Source: Cylicocyclus nassatus
Taxonomy: Eukaryota > Nematoda > Chromadorea > Rhabditida > Strongylidae
NCBI GenBank assembly: GCA_958299035.1
Contig: CATQJL010000112.1
Coordinates: 14,112,880-14,176,879, forward strand
Reading direction: 5' to 3'
DNA length: 64,000 nt
Position numbers and translations under genes: made by a program. The notes under the pieces are model-generated. The model ran no database searches. It saw nothing but the letters and a program-made list of their open reading frames with translations, and was not told the origin of the DNA. Positions 10,572 through 22,726 of the stretch are shown in pieces. Within the stretch, counting starts at the first letter, position 1; the number at the start of each line of letters is the position of its first letter.

Positions 10572-13500
10572 ATGGCGCCGGGTGGTAGCAGGAACGATGT
10601 CAGGGTCCTTTGGGCGCCTTTTGGATCGGACAAAAACGACACGTCTGCCCGGACGACACGCCATGGAGACTGCCTCATGCTCTGCACCTACAACGCCAGG
10701 ACAGTCTCCACAAACGCCGACCTCCACGCTCTTCTCGACGCTGCAGAGCACATCAACTACCACATCATCGCTCTGCAGGAAACGAAGTCCAGGAAGAAGG
10801 ACGTGCGACAGATGAGTGATGGGACCCTCATCATTCGTGGTGAAAAGGTTCCATCACGAAACGTGGGAGGCGTCGGCTTTGTCGTCCACCCATCTATCGT
10901 CCATCTTGTCGATTCGCACGAGATCCTATCACCTCGACTAGGCATCCTACGACTACGCCCTCCACATCAGAAGAACATCAGCATCATCAACTGCTATTCT
11001 CCAACATCAGCAGCTGACGAATCAGAACTAGATGCTTTCTACGAAGATGTGGAGGAGGTCGTCCGCAACGAAAAGTCCTTTTACAAGTTTGTTGTGGGCG
11101 ACTTCAACGCGAAAATTGGAATGCCACTGGAAAAGGAATATACAGTCTGCTCCAATCGGGGCCAGGCCGAACCCTCGGCTGAATTTGCGCGCTCGCAGCG
11201 CTAGGGGTTTGCGCTGCATACGCGCGCTGTCGCAGAGAGCGAAGAGATTGAGGAGGGAGCAGACTAGCTAGACGCAAAAGTGGCGCGAAACCCTCGCGAC
11301 GCGCACTCCCGCCAAGCCAATTTTGGCCTGGTTAGGATTGGGGCAGACTGTAGGATCGGGAAGTTTGGATATGGGCTCCGGAACGAAAACGGCAACCGTC
11401 GTGTTGAGCTTCTCTCCGCCGCACGACTTTTCCATGGAAATTCCATCTTCATGAAGAAAGAACATCGCCGGTGGACATGGGAATCGCCCAACGGAACGAC
11501 TCATGCGGAGATCGACCACATTCTCACCAACCGAAGGTGGAGCTTGCTCGATGTCTCAGTAGTCCCATCCTTCTGCAGTGGCTCCGATCACCGCCTCCTT
11601 CGAGCGAAGGTACGATTCAGTCGAAGGCTCGAAAAGAAGGTCTGCCACAGTGCCGCAAGAAGGAAGAATGTCGTTTATGACGGTAATAGGCTGGAGGAGC
11701 TCATATCAAGTTGTGACTGGCCCATCGAGGAGGACCCAACGTACGACTACGACCGGCTTCTGAAAGGATTGCGAGCCTGCGGAGAATGGCCTCAGTGACT
11801 TCTGAGAAGAACTTGGAACGCATTTCGAAGACCACCAAGGAATTGCTCGAAAGAAGAAGATTTCTGAGGCAGGATGCAACCCATCTCGAGCGACTGATAG
11901 CCAACGCCAGTTGCAGAACAGCTATGCAGGAGGATCTCAGGAAGTACAGGCAAGCCAAGATACTGGAAGCAGCCGAAGGAAGACGAAGTCTTAAGAAATG
12001 CCGAAGGGACCTCTGTGAATATCACGTACCGCTGGCTGCACTACTGAACGAAGACGGGACTCCGACTTCTTCCCGATACAAGATGGAATCTATCGCGAAG
12101 AACTTTTACACCAACCTCTTCCTCTCATCAACACCCGTGCAGATGCCCGTTGTTCCCACTGGAGAAGTACCACCACGAATTCTACCTGCTGAAGTGCGCA
12201 CGGCGATTCAGACCATGAAGACATCCACGGCTCCAGGACCAGACCATCTTTTTGTCGAATTTCTGCGAGCCGGAGGACAACGTTTACACGAGATTCTCGC
12301 GTCGCACCTGACATCTTACCTTCAGAAGGAGAGGATTCCCGACCAGTGGAGAACGTCAAGAACCGTCCTTCTTTTTAAGAAGTGTGAACGGGAAGATCTT
12401 CGAAATTACCGTCCAATATGCCTGCTGAGTGTGCTGTACAAGCTTTTCACGAAGATTATCCTCGCTCGCATATCTAGGACACTGGATGAAGCCCAACCTC
12501 AAGAACAAGCTGGATTTCGCAAAGGATTCAGCTGCATGGACCACATCCAGACGGTTTCGAGTGTTATAGAAGTCTGGCGGGAATACCGACTGCCTCTCGT
12601 CCTAACCTTTGTCGACTACGAGAAAGCCTTTGACAGCGTCGAAACCAACGCCATCCTGTCTGCGCTAGTCGATCAAGGAGTAGACCCAGCTTACGTGAGG
12701 ACGTTAGCCGACTGTTACAAAGACTGTACAACGACGATGTAGCTGTTCCACCGCCCCTGACCGTTCTTGGAAAAGGGGTCCGACAAGGCGACACAATTTC
12801 GCCGAAACTGTTCACCGCGGCCTTGCAGTGGGTGATGAAGTCACTGAACTGGGACGAAAGAGGCATACGAGTTGATGGGAGATTCCTGTCGAACCTTCGT
12901 TTTGCGGACGACATCGTTCTCTTTTCGAGCAGTATCACCGAAGCAGAGACGATGCTGAAGGAACTGAATGAAGTAGGGAAGAAGATCGGATTGCGAATCA
13001 ATCGGAAGAAGACTCAGTTCATGAAGAACGCCCTTTGTGAAGATGCAGAAATGGAATTGGAAGCCACCCCTATCACGGAGACGTCTTCTTACATGTATCT
13101 CGGACGTTCGATGAACATGGAGAACGACTTGAGAGAAGAACTTAACAGGAGAAGAAGAGCAGTCTGGGCCGCCTTCGGGCCTCTGAAGGAAGCCACCGAC
13201 CAACTGACGGACCCGGAGCTTCGTGCCCACCTGTTCGACTCAACCGTTCTCTGTTACGCAGCTGAGACTCGGACTGACACCGCAGCCACTTCGAAAGCTT
13301 TAAGGACCACCCACAGAGCGCTAGAGCGTAGTCTTCTGAAGATGACCCGACGCAAACAACATCTCGTCGGACTTCGCAGTACGGATATGAGGAGAATGTC
13401 CCGTCTTCGTGACCCAGCGGATTACGTTGCGAAAGCGAAGCATCGATGGGCCGGTCACATCATGAGAAGAACCGACGACAGATGGACACTAAGAACATCG

Positions 13501-13726
13501 GAGTGGATTCCTCGCGAAGCAAAACGTCCCCGAGGAAGACCTCCAACGAGATGGGCAGACGTGTCCGTGGAACGGATGGACCAGCTGAGAAATCAGCTGG
13601 ATACGATTTTTACACCTGGAATTCGTGGACGCAGCCACCGACGTCAGCCAAGAAGGTCTGAAGATGTCTGAAGCGAGGGACAGGGAGAAATGGAAACTTC
13701 TGAGCTGGGGCCCGCACGTCACGTGA
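10572..13726 (+). pseudogene. RTE endonuclease/reverse transcriptase polyprotein, broken
   Basis: The apurinic-type endonuclease shows [17 protein letters not shown] and CSGSDHRLLRA (10660-11640). The reverse transcriptase follows with APGPDHLFVEFLRAGG, LRNYRPICLLSVLYKLFTK, QAGFRKGFSCMDHIQ, FVDYEKAFDSV, GVRQGDTISPKLFTA and LRFADDIVLF (catalytic DD present), then GLRINRKKTQFMK and a C-terminal KAKHRWAGHIMRRTDDRW block ending at TGA 13724-13726. Lesions: a 210-bp MITE insertion after 11142, a frame change near 11790, a TAG at 12740-12742, a further 1-nt shift by about 12765, a small in-frame loss inside the LFDSTVL...CYAAE block, and a shift near 13640. The start is uncertain; 10572 is the first ATG in the endonuclease frame. 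Inferred inactive. Confidence 0.88.
11143..11350. mobile_element. Tc1/mariner-type MITE inside the RTE endonuclease
   Basis: A 208-bp insert starts CAGTCTGCTCCAATC and ends with the inverted GATTGGGGCAGACTG. It is flanked by TA at 11141-11142 and 11351-11352. Insert plus one TA is 210 bp. Skipping it brings the endonuclease text EY directly to RIGKFGYGLRNENGNR in the same frame. The insert itself brings an in-frame TAG (11202-11204). It has no coding capacity. Confidence 0.92.
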
Positions 13727-13734
13727 AGCCGGGC

Positions 13735-13764
13735 CATCTAAGTATCTAAGTATCTAAGTAAGTA
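13735..13764 (+). repeat. RTE 3' tandem octamer tail
   Basis: ATCTAAGT repeats three times and then decays into AAGTATGATG. It directly follows the RTE stop codon by a few bases and marks the 3' end of the retrocopy. Confidence 0.85.
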
Positions 13765-14895
13765 TGATGTATTTGATGAATTTATGCTTTCAAAGAGCAC
13801 CGCACACAAATGCTCGTGTAAACGGCTTTTTCTTCACTCATTTGTTTGAACTTCAGATCATCATTCCTCATGGTAAAGCAGTCGAGAACAATCGCTCCAG
13901 CTAACATGAGGTTTTGTTGGTTTGGTATCTTTGAGATGATTGGTAGTACTATTTCAGAATGGAGTCTAGATATTATTGCACAATTGACTTCACATGGTAT
14001 CTATCAGGTCATTAGTGTGGAGTTGGTAGAAATAGAAAAGCTTGAGTTCTAGGTTTATTGAATGAGAAGAATGGCAGACAGCAGCTTTTGGATCCAGCAA
14101 GAAGTCCAACCTAACATCCTTTCTCCAACTACGTTTTTTTTAACTCAAAGCAAATAAATAAATAGGAATTTTCAGTGAAAAACACTAACAATCTGTACTC
14201 CATAATGTGTCCTACAGATTAAAATTTTATACTCTAATTGGATATATGCGCCTGGTGGCGTTCGGATGCGCAGTAACAGTTGATACTGCAGTAAAAGTGA
14301 AAGCAACATAGAGCAAAATTTGTTAAATCGAAAAAATTCAATCTACCATGGGTCCTAAACTTACGTTAACGTACTTTGATCCGGACTTCAACAACGATGT
14401 AAAGGCATATATGGGTTTTTCATATACGAATCTGTAACTCATGATCTCCTCATGTGAATGATCTATAATTTTCAAGTATTTAAGATGAACTTCTCTTCCA
14501 ACAATACATTTACATAGTCTTTTTTAAACTGCTCTTTAGCTTAGTGTGGAGAAATCAAGAGGTAGTATGTAAGTCCATGCAAGCAGTTCCACGGTTTTCT
14601 CCCTTTCAAAGGCACCATTTTAGACAAGAAACCGCAAATATTAGCTGTCCCCAAGGAATCGTAAGAAGAAAACGAGGTTTGTAATATCGCTGAACTCTCA
14701 ACGGCCTTGATATTTCCAAAATAAATGAAGACATGACATCTACTCAGTTGTAGTTTTCCAGAAGCAATTTCCCATCCTCTCCAAGATGTTCAAAAGGACA
14801 AAAAGTCAATAATGAGAAGACTGTTTTTTATGCGTTTGGGATCTAAGTTGAACTTTACACTGAACTAAAATGTTGACGCAATCAAAGGCTCATAT
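13765..14895. other. Unassigned AT-rich spacer
   Basis: No domain-bearing frame or clear repeat boundary was seen. Confidence 0.4.
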
Positions 14896-17427
14896 ATAGG
14901 ACATCCCAAAAGTGTGCACCGCTTGATTTTGATCGTTGATATTTCCATCTCACAGACTTTTTGCCAACCTTTGGGTGCCTTTGAGTAGAGCTGGCTCTTA
15001 CAATTAGATTGTAGTACGAAGCGATCGCTGCTTATTGCGTGACTACGGTAGGAGCACTGGAAATTTGAAGAGGGTCTTAAAGCATTGAAAGGCATATTTT
15101 CACCAAACAAACCCAACAATCTAAAAATTTTCACAATAGGGTAATCAGAGTCGCTGACTTCAAATATGACTTAGCATTTTCTTGCGATGCTTCTTACATA
15201 AGTCATGCGAAGTAAACTGTGGCAAAGGTCGTTTCAATATTCTACAAAAATGATCACACGGTTTAGGAAGTTTCATTCGTCAAAAGTTGTGTAGTGATAT
15301 GAGCATTGCTTCAAAACACTCTAAGGCTTTCTAAATTTTTGAATCTAATTTATCTTAAAAAGTCTATTTCACAGCCTATTTCATAATATGCTAGAGGTTC
15401 CTACCGTAATCTCACACCAAGTCGTACTGCAAATCTAAACTGAAGACGCTCTACAGAATGGTACCTATAGATGGCTAGAGACCTCTTGGTGAGAGAGATA
15501 TCCAAGGATCAAATACGCTGCTGGCCATAACTACAGAGCCAACCTAAAATCGCTGCAACTTGCCCAGTTTTAGGTGAAAAAGTCGTCTAAAAAGCTAGTA
15601 CGTTGCGTAAAAAACCATCGTTATACTATTGACTAAAATGGCTCTTTATTTTATTCATTTTTACCGGAGTAAAATTGGAGTTTTGAAAAAAAAACGTGTT
15701 TTGAAGGCTGACTACAGCTATAGAGCCACCTCATTTCAGGCACTACTACATTCTTTGAAACCAAAATTCTTTGTACATCATAAAATCAAAATGGCATTTG
15801 TTACACCTGAGAGCTGCCTCATTTTGGAAAGAAAATTTATGCCGCATTTTTTTTGTTTCAAAATGCATAAAAAGTCACATTATTTTAAAAACGGCTACTT
15901 CACCGAATTTTAAACACTCTTCAAACTTGGATGAACTTCATAGGATCTGCTAAGACTTTGCAAATGAGTGGAATAGTTGGAAAATTGCCAAGTCGCGTCG
16001 CGAGTAAAACGCGTAAAGTATGCCGGACCCTTTACGCGCTAAAACTCCTTCCGAATTTGACGCTCTGTTTGCAAGACGAAGTAATCATACAAAAGTTGTC
16101 AGAAGGTTCGCAAATACGCAAACTGCAACAACAAGTTAGAACCATTTATCTGCAATCGATGCGTACAAAAACCAAACATGATCCAAATTTTACTCCCAAA
16201 GGAAGCAGCTAGCCAAAACCGAACTTCCCGAAATTTTGGCACGAAAGGTTGCTTGCACCCCAAACATGAGAACAGAGCAGATCCGAGCGCACAGCATGCT
16301 GCCCTTGCCTAATAAGCCCGTTACGCGCAAGTCATTCTAATGCGCGCGGACGAGCTTGCGATTCTCCCCGACCCGTCAGAGAAGGCGTGCCGCAATGTTA
16401 TAACTGCGAGGGTCCGGCAACGATTCTGCCCCTCTAACCATGGCAGGACGTGCCCCACTCGTCCAAATTCAAAGTGGGAGTCCTTGGGAAATGGTGGTTT
16501 TTTTGCCATTTTCGCGTTCATTTTCGGAATCAGCGCCTCGAATTACCCCAGGTAAGCAAAGAAAATCCAAGTCGAGAATCTGCCGAGCCGCTTACTTTAA
16601 TACCACACCAAGTCATTTTTTACGGAACTGCTGGAAGGATTAGAACTTCAAAATTTTGAGCGGTTTTTGGTCTGACTGATTGCTCAAAGCGGGTCATGAT
16701 TATCCAAGGTGCGCCACCCATTTTTGAAGAAGGAGCACTCAAGGCTGGACCAGAAGTTCGAAAGCAGCGACGATGTCCGGCGCTGCGCACGAGTTTATGA
16801 TTGTACAAGCGACGTACTGAGCAGATCACAGAGTTTTCGATTAGCAGAAGTAACTTTTGTGGTTCGTAAGCTCGTCTACGTGAAGAAAATGAAGCTCGTT
16901 CCTCAATATCAGCACGCAAAGTTAACTGAAGCGCCTTTCACCCCTTTATTGCAAATGCTCAGCAAATCTTACGGAGTTGATCCGAGTTCAACAAGTGCTT
17001 CACTTCGATAAAACCAGCAGTTTTTTTTTTGAATTAATGTAACTTTTACGCATTCTGAAGCAAAAAATGCAGAACAACTTATTCTTAAATACGAGAGCTC
17101 TCAGGCGTAATAGGTGTTTAAGTGTTTCATAATTTGTCGTTCTAAGTGTACAAAAATCTTACTTTCAAAGGATGTAGTAGTGCTTGAAAATAAGTTGGTG
17201 GCTCTGTAGCTATGCCCAACCATCGACTTCTTCAAATTTCTCAATTTTTCTCCGGTCAAAATAAAAATTAGAAACAGTTCTGGTTAATGATATAACGTTG
17301 GTTCACAACAGAATGAACGCTTTTCAGACAATATTTGAAACAGGGCAAATCACAGTAATTTTTTAGGGTGGCTACATATATGCTAAGGCCAGCACTGAAG
17401 TGTGTACACACATCTGGGACAGCCTAT
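14896..17427. mobile_element. Possible mariner-like element or nested relic (TIR evidence only)
   Basis: ATAGGACATCCCAAAAGTGTG at 14896 matches, inverted and imperfectly, the sequence ending at 17427. The GTCCCA core resembles mariner termini. No target duplication and no transposase were found between them, so this could be chance pairing of two separate relics. Confidence 0.3.
15523..17220. repeat. Inverted-repeat pair with ACTACAGAGCCA core
   Basis: GGCCATAACTACAGAGCCA (15523-15541) is inverted at about 17199-17218, and a third, similar block (ACTACAGCTATAGAGCCACC) sits at 15711. The interval has frames at 15931-16212 and 16709-17011 without recognisable domains. It is likely a degenerate DNA transposon nested in the previous interval. 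Confidence 0.35.
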
Positions 17428-17429
17428 CT

Positions 17430-18340
17430 TAGATAATGCATCAGTTTTTACGTGATACACCATATCAATGACTTTTTGAATCCAACATCCAGATTCGTAT
17501 TATTCCTCAAGTAATGGAAGGTATACGCTTTGAGACAGATGTTCAAGCATTGCTTTCAAAGAATCAAGAAGAAAGTTTTCAAAAGTATTACAATCTTGAA
17601 AATAGCAGAAAGCCGCTAGCTGGCCGAAAAGTCTGTGAAAGCCCCTTAGAATAGGAATACCCTGAAAGGCAAGAGACCAACCCAGAGGTAGAAAAATGAA
17701 CAATAGAGAAATAAGTAGAAAAGAAGCAATAACAAAGAAACAAACGAAATGGAAACGTAAAGTACCAGACAGCTACAAATAATCAATAATCACGAAGTAT
17801 GATGACTTGCAAGTGTAAGGACTTGAGTCAATATAATTTGAAAAGCGTCTATAATTTTTCTAACCATATGTCGGGCAGTATTCTTGCAGCGAAAAATTTT
17901 GATCTCAAAAGTGTTTTAGCTTTTGGGGATCTGAGTTTTAGTTTCTATTAGTTTTTCTGCTAAGATTCTTGACACCACAAAAAGCTCACATTTCTTTTAT
18001 GCAAGCATTACGTGACTGTCCTTGTCCCGAGATGCTTTCTGCGAAGAGTTGCCGTAGTAAGGGTATTTCTCCTGTAAAACGGCATTTTCATTGTTTTCAA
18101 TCTTTACATTTCCACACCAGAATAAGGCCTGCCAGACTAGCATGTGCTGTTGATTTGGAAAACCATCAATGTTTTTTGGATATACCAGTCATTTATGATT
18201 TTCTGGCACCAAACAATCGCGCGGTTTGAAAGGCTAAGTGTGAAAACTTTGTGTTTTTGGCTTGCTTATAGAAACTTACGCTCAAACATCATTCATAAGG
18301 CGCGAATCTCTCAATATTTTTTATGACGGATTCATGTAAT
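17430..18340. other. Unassigned spacer
   Basis: No feature recognised. It ends at a mariner-like terminus near 18345. Confidence 0.4.
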
Positions 18341-18344
18341 AGGT

Positions 18345-18975
18345 CGTTCCGAAAGTTTTTTCCGTTTTTTCCACTCACCATAATAACGCTTGGATAAAGA
18401 GGGCAAACACTTTCGAATTTTTTTTTCACGCAGCTCTTCTTTCTATTCTCAGCTACCACGTCACGAGCTATCGTCTATTTCATGACTAGGAGACGCGTGA
18501 CCGCATTGCGGACATTGTCTTAACATGTTTGAGTCTGTTCTCCCCTGCTTTTTCAAAGGGTGAATAAACCTGGACGAAATAAATGACAAGTATAAACCTG
18601 CTAAGTACACGATTCGGCTTGCTTAGACAATGAGTGCAATGCGGTCTCGCGTCTCCAAGACATAGAATAAGTGATACTTGTTTTTTCGTCCTCATTGTAA
18701 TAATCGCCAAAATTTCGAACCCAAGTTTTTACCCTTCTCAGCTTGGCAGTTTAAATTTTTCTGATCTTCTGGAAGAGCTTTGGTGAAAGGTGGATCAAGC
18801 AAACAATCTGCCAGTTTTTTTAGCATCTCCAACTGGCTTTTCAAAATTACCAATATTAATTTTTTGATGTTAACAGATTCCACAAAACTACTACGATTTA
18901 ACAGATTCCATATTTGGTTAAGTGAGACCTCCAACAACATCGACCATGCAATTTGAGCATTTTGTGTTATCAAGA
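18345..18975 (-). pseudogene. Mariner-like relic: terminus plus decayed transposase C-terminus
   Basis: AGGTCGTTCCGAAAGTTTTTT at 18345 is a typical mariner-style terminus. Upstream on the minus strand (18690-18970) is sequence resembling the C-terminal end of a mariner transposase, out of frame. The same terminus-then-C-terminus layout recurs at 45069, 45444 and 57203, which supports a shared origin. The catalytic part is not recognisable. Confidence 0.4.
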
Positions 18976-19351
18976 TGGTAAACGCTCATTTGCTTTGCAA
19001 AATTAGGTTGAATAATAACTTTTGGGTTTCTCAAATTTCCATTTATTGTTGTTCGATGTGTTTGTGCATTCACGAAAGTGAAAACGTTTGCAAAAAATTA
19101 TCTCAAAAAAATAATGGAAAGCTCTGGGAACGCCAGAAAACTTAATGTGCTTTTGTTTAGGTTAACCATTAACAAAACTCCTCTTCCAGAAATTCTTATT
19201 GAAAATCTTAAAAATTGCAAAGTTGGGCATGGTGAAATTTGTGGGTTCAATTTTGACGTAGTTGTTTCGGTTCGTGCCTATTCAAAAGATTTCGCTAAAA
19301 GTTACGTTATGGAATAGCAGCTTAGTAAATCAATTTCTCTCATTAATCAAC

Positions 19352-20035
19352 TGTTCAATGTATTCCCTCCGTTTGACTAGAACGATAAGATTTGGAGCGC
19401 AGACTTGTTAAAATTTCACCGAAGGTAAGTCTATCTAGTCAGGTGTTTTCTTGGTTCAGTCAAAATTATGAACTAGGATTTCTTTGTCGCATTTTTGTGA
19501 GGACCAACACCTTTTGTGCGAAAAGCATATATTCATTCACTGCTGTAAAGCAACGTTGGCAACGATCGTAACTATTTCGAATTTGTCTTTCACAATCAAA
19601 CAGTAACAAGCGCATTTTTGTTACAAATTTCCATGTGCCACCTCATTCAAAAGAAAAGGTTGATAATTCCCGAATTGTACGCGACGTGCTGAGTCGAAGT
19701 TCTTCTTCCGGATGTAAGTTTGTGAGAAAGAGAGTACTCGTAAGGATGTGAAAGTGTGTGAGGGTGAGGAAGGATGAGGATGTGAGAAAGAATGTATGGT
19801 AAGGAGGGCGTTTGGTAGAATTGCAGGGCAAGGGAGAGATTGTGCGCGAGTAGGTGAAAGAGTGGTGAGAGTGTGGTAAGGTTAGTGTGAGTGAGGGGGA
19901 AAGTGCGAGCAAAGGTGAAGTGAGAGAGAGTGGAGGAGGTGAGGAAGTGGGGGAGGGAATGGAAACAGGGACAGGCGAGCTACAACTTCATAGAAGAGGA
20001 GGAAATTGTACAGGCACCCCTTCAAACCAATCTTT
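19352..20035 (+). repeat. Near-identical patch shared with 55098-55785
   Basis: From TGTTCAATGTATTCC onward I count only about four substitutions over the first ~440 bp against copy B, with few more to the end, while sequence on both sides is clearly diverged. No open frame covers the patch. It includes the left, purine-rich arm of the foldback element. Confidence 0.8.
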
Positions 20036-21235
20036 CATCTCTCCCTCCCTTCCTCACACTCTCATCTCTCTCTCTCTCTCCAGCACCCTCACCATTGCCT
20101 AATTGCACCCTTTGCACCTCCTCTCCTACACCCTCACTCCTTATCTTACCCTCACATTCCCACTCTACCACGGTAATTCCAAACTTATCTTTTACAATCA
20201 AACAGCGTACAAGCTCACTTTTGTTACAATTCTTATGTGCCACTCATTCAAAAGAAAAGGTTGATATTTTCAGAACCGTCCGCTACGTGCTGAGTTGAAG
20301 TTCTTCTTCCGGATGTAAGTTGTGAGAAAGGGTGAGCGTGAGATAGCGAGAAAGAGTATGAAATGGTGACGATGAGATACGGAGTGAGCGTAAGGCCTCG
20401 GGCAGAGTTCACACGATTTGATCGTCACGATGGGTCGCGACAAGACAACTGTAACAGTACCATTGCATGCCGAACTTCTTGCATTTCGGCTTTGATGGTT
20501 TTCTAACACAACTAATCGTGACTAACTATCACAACCGAGATACAGGAAGATCGGCATGCAATGAACTCATAACACTTGTCTTGCAGCGACTGAATCGCGA
20601 CTAAATCGCGTGAACTCTGCCCGAGCCCTGAGGGTGTGGAAGTTTGTGAGGGTGAGCAAGGATGAGTGAGAAAGGATAAGTGTGTAAGAAGGACGTGCGG
20701 TAGATTGCAGGGTAAGGGTGAGATTGTGAGCGAATGTACGGAAGGGAGAGAGAGTGTGGTTGGGTACGTGTAAGTAAGGGAGGGGAGAGTAGGTAAGGTG
20801 TGAAAGGGGAGGAAGTGAGGATGAGGAAGTGGGGGGAGGGGGAGTAATGGTAACAGAGAAAGGCGAGCTTACAACTTCAGGAGGAAATTGTACAGGCACC
20901 CCTTCAACCTATTCTTTCATTTCCCCCTCCCTTCCTTACACTCTCATCTCTCTCCCTCCCACACCCTCACCCTTGCCTAATTGCACCCATTTGCACCCTT
21001 TCCCTCTCCAACACCCTCACTCCGTATCTTACCCTCACATTCCCACTCTACCACAGCGCTTCCCTCCCACAAACTTACCACTTCTCCCTCTCTTTCCCAA
21101 CTCGCCTCCTATCTCACCCTTACCCTCACAGCTCATTTACAGTCTCACCGTAGCCCACTCTCACACTTCCTCACTTGCGCACACTCATCCTTTCGCAGGA
21201 AACTTACCTTGACGAAGGCCCTGTTACCGTAACGC
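19670..21235. repeat. GA-rich/CT-rich foldback element (locus 1, copy A)
   Basis: About 330 bp of purine-rich GTGAGAAAG-like sequence is followed by a short core (about 19960-20035) and then pyrimidine-rich CTCTCACC-like sequence, so one strand can fold on itself. The left edge carries TTCCGGATGTAAGTTTGTGAG and the right edge GAAACTTACCTTGA, an inverted pair of splice-donor-like GTAAGTTT boxes. Copy A carries an extra partial repeat of the unit (about 20160-20890), not present in copy B (55415-56100). A third locus is at 51975-54115. Confidence 0.72.
20392..20630. mobile_element. MITE with CTCGGGCAGAGTTCAC termini
   Basis: CTCGGGCAGAGTTCACACGATTT on the left is matched, inverted, by the sequence ending at 20630 (...CTGCCCGAGCCCTG). 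The outer CAGGGCTCGG form is hAT-like. No target duplication could be confirmed because the flanks are low-complexity. Non-coding. Confidence 0.6.
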
Positions 21236-21780
21236 TACCGTATTATTAAACTCGACTGGATCGTCGACCTGAAAGTTTCACATGTACTTTATGATCACTA
21301 TTTGTGTTGAGCTTTGGCTTTATAATAGATGTATTAATTTGTGTCAATGCCAGTGGAACAATTTCTTCCAGCATCTGGTCATACAGACATTTTGCTGAGA
21401 ATTATAATTACCGAAACACAAGAGTGCGAACAAAGCTTAGATACAGTCGACTAAAGCTCCACTACAGTAGATCAAAAGATGGAAGTTTTTAGATCGGTCC
21501 AAAATGTGTGCCTTTTTGAAAATATTACAGATCCTTTGTAAAGATAAAATGGTTGTGGCGGCTCGGTGGGCCCTATGCACCTAGACCTACCGAGACACCC
21601 GCACGCTCGCCCGCTTACTACATACGACGCAACCTAGCCTACTACTTTACCCTAGCGCGTGAAACACAACGTTCATTTACTAATATTATCCTTACGACAC
21701 AAAGGAAAACCAATAAACACTAAAATAAAATACTAACCTACTACTAGACTACTAACTAAAAGAAAAAAATCTAACACGAA

Positions 21781-21824
21781 CATCGGCAGCACAAGACAGG
21801 GTGCCCTATCCCGTGCTGCCGATG
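21781..21824. repeat. Perfect 12-bp GC-rich hairpin
   Basis: CATCGGCAGCAC pairs with GTGCTGCCGATG across a 20-nt loop that contains a further self-complementary GGGTGCCC. It lies near the left end of the 4.7-kb insertion and is one of few GC-rich spots there. Confidence 0.75.
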
Positions 21825-22187
21825 CGCGCGACTATAAATACAAATAAGAGGAATGCTCCCGAGGCTTCACCAATACAGATTCGCCACGCGTCGCCGAATA
21901 ACGGGCGCGACACCTCTCCGCTCTCGAAGTTCGTAATAGTTCGTAATAAATATCCCACATCTCAAAAGCTTCAAAAACGACTCGTTCGAAACAATCCCAA
22001 ATTAGACTTGAATTCCAATCCAGTATGAATTCCAACATGCTTAATTACTACAACGAAAGTGACGTCAAAGGCGGGAGCTAACTGCCAGGCACGAGCGCAA
22101 TAGGGAACATGAGAAAAAATTATCGATCGAAAACGAGGCAGACAGGAAAGCAGACAGGCGCTGAAATGAGGCGCCGCCGCTGTATAT

Positions 22188-22367
22188 ACAATACCGCCCA
22201 TAATTCGTCAAAAAAGTTACCGGACTGCGGCGCACTCCGCCACACTCCGCCGCAGTGCGCCGGAATGATCGTCAATTTAGCCATATTTCGCTTCAGAATG
22301 GACGGATTCTGAATCGAAGACACCGTTCGATTCAGCTCCTCGAGACGCATCGTCTTATATATGAAGC
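22188..22367 (+). repeat. Inverted-repeat arm, left
   Basis: Begins ACAATACCGCCCA and ends in TCTTATATATGAAGC. The inverse lies at 25937-26125. The two arms stop matching exactly after the 15-nt Helitron-style 5' terminus. Confidence 0.75.
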
Positions 22368-22640
22368 TGAACGTCTGTTTGTCTGTTTGTCTGTACGTAT
22401 GTTCCGAATAGAAAATTCCATTTCTGAACCGATCCGGAACAAACTTGGCACACATACACTTCGGGCCCCGGCGGGTGTCATAGGCTACTTTTCGTCATCA
22501 ATCGATATCGATTTTATCAATTTTTATCGATTTTTTTGCAGAGTTCACCTACGGGGCCGGGAGTTGGCACAGGGGGGTAAGTGAGCATGGGGATTCCGAA
22601 TACAACATTAGTTTGCAGAATTATCGATTATCATTTTGGT
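22353..22640 (+). mobile_element. Helitron 5'-end fragment
   Basis: Starts TCTTATATATGAAGCTGAAC and follows the 4021 Helitron through the TTGGCACACATACAC and ATCGATATCG blocks, then diverges near 22625 before any CTAG terminus. It is a truncated relative. Confidence 0.8.
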
Positions 22641-22726
22641 TAAATTCAGTGTGCTGATAACAGTTTACCATTGATCTGTCGCTGATGATACATAGACAGT
22701 ACACTACAGGAGTATGGTACGTAGTA

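Larger units (their letters stand above)
10190..13764 (+). mobile_element. RTE-clade LINE, nearly full length
   Basis: The element has a GC-rich 5' leader (about 10190-10570), a single long coding region with endonuclease and reverse transcriptase, and a short 3' end finishing in a tandem octamer tail (ATCTAAGT repeated, 13735-13764). Lack of a long 3' UTR and a microsatellite tail instead of poly-A are hallmarks of RTE elements. The 5' border is approximate. Confidence 0.88.
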
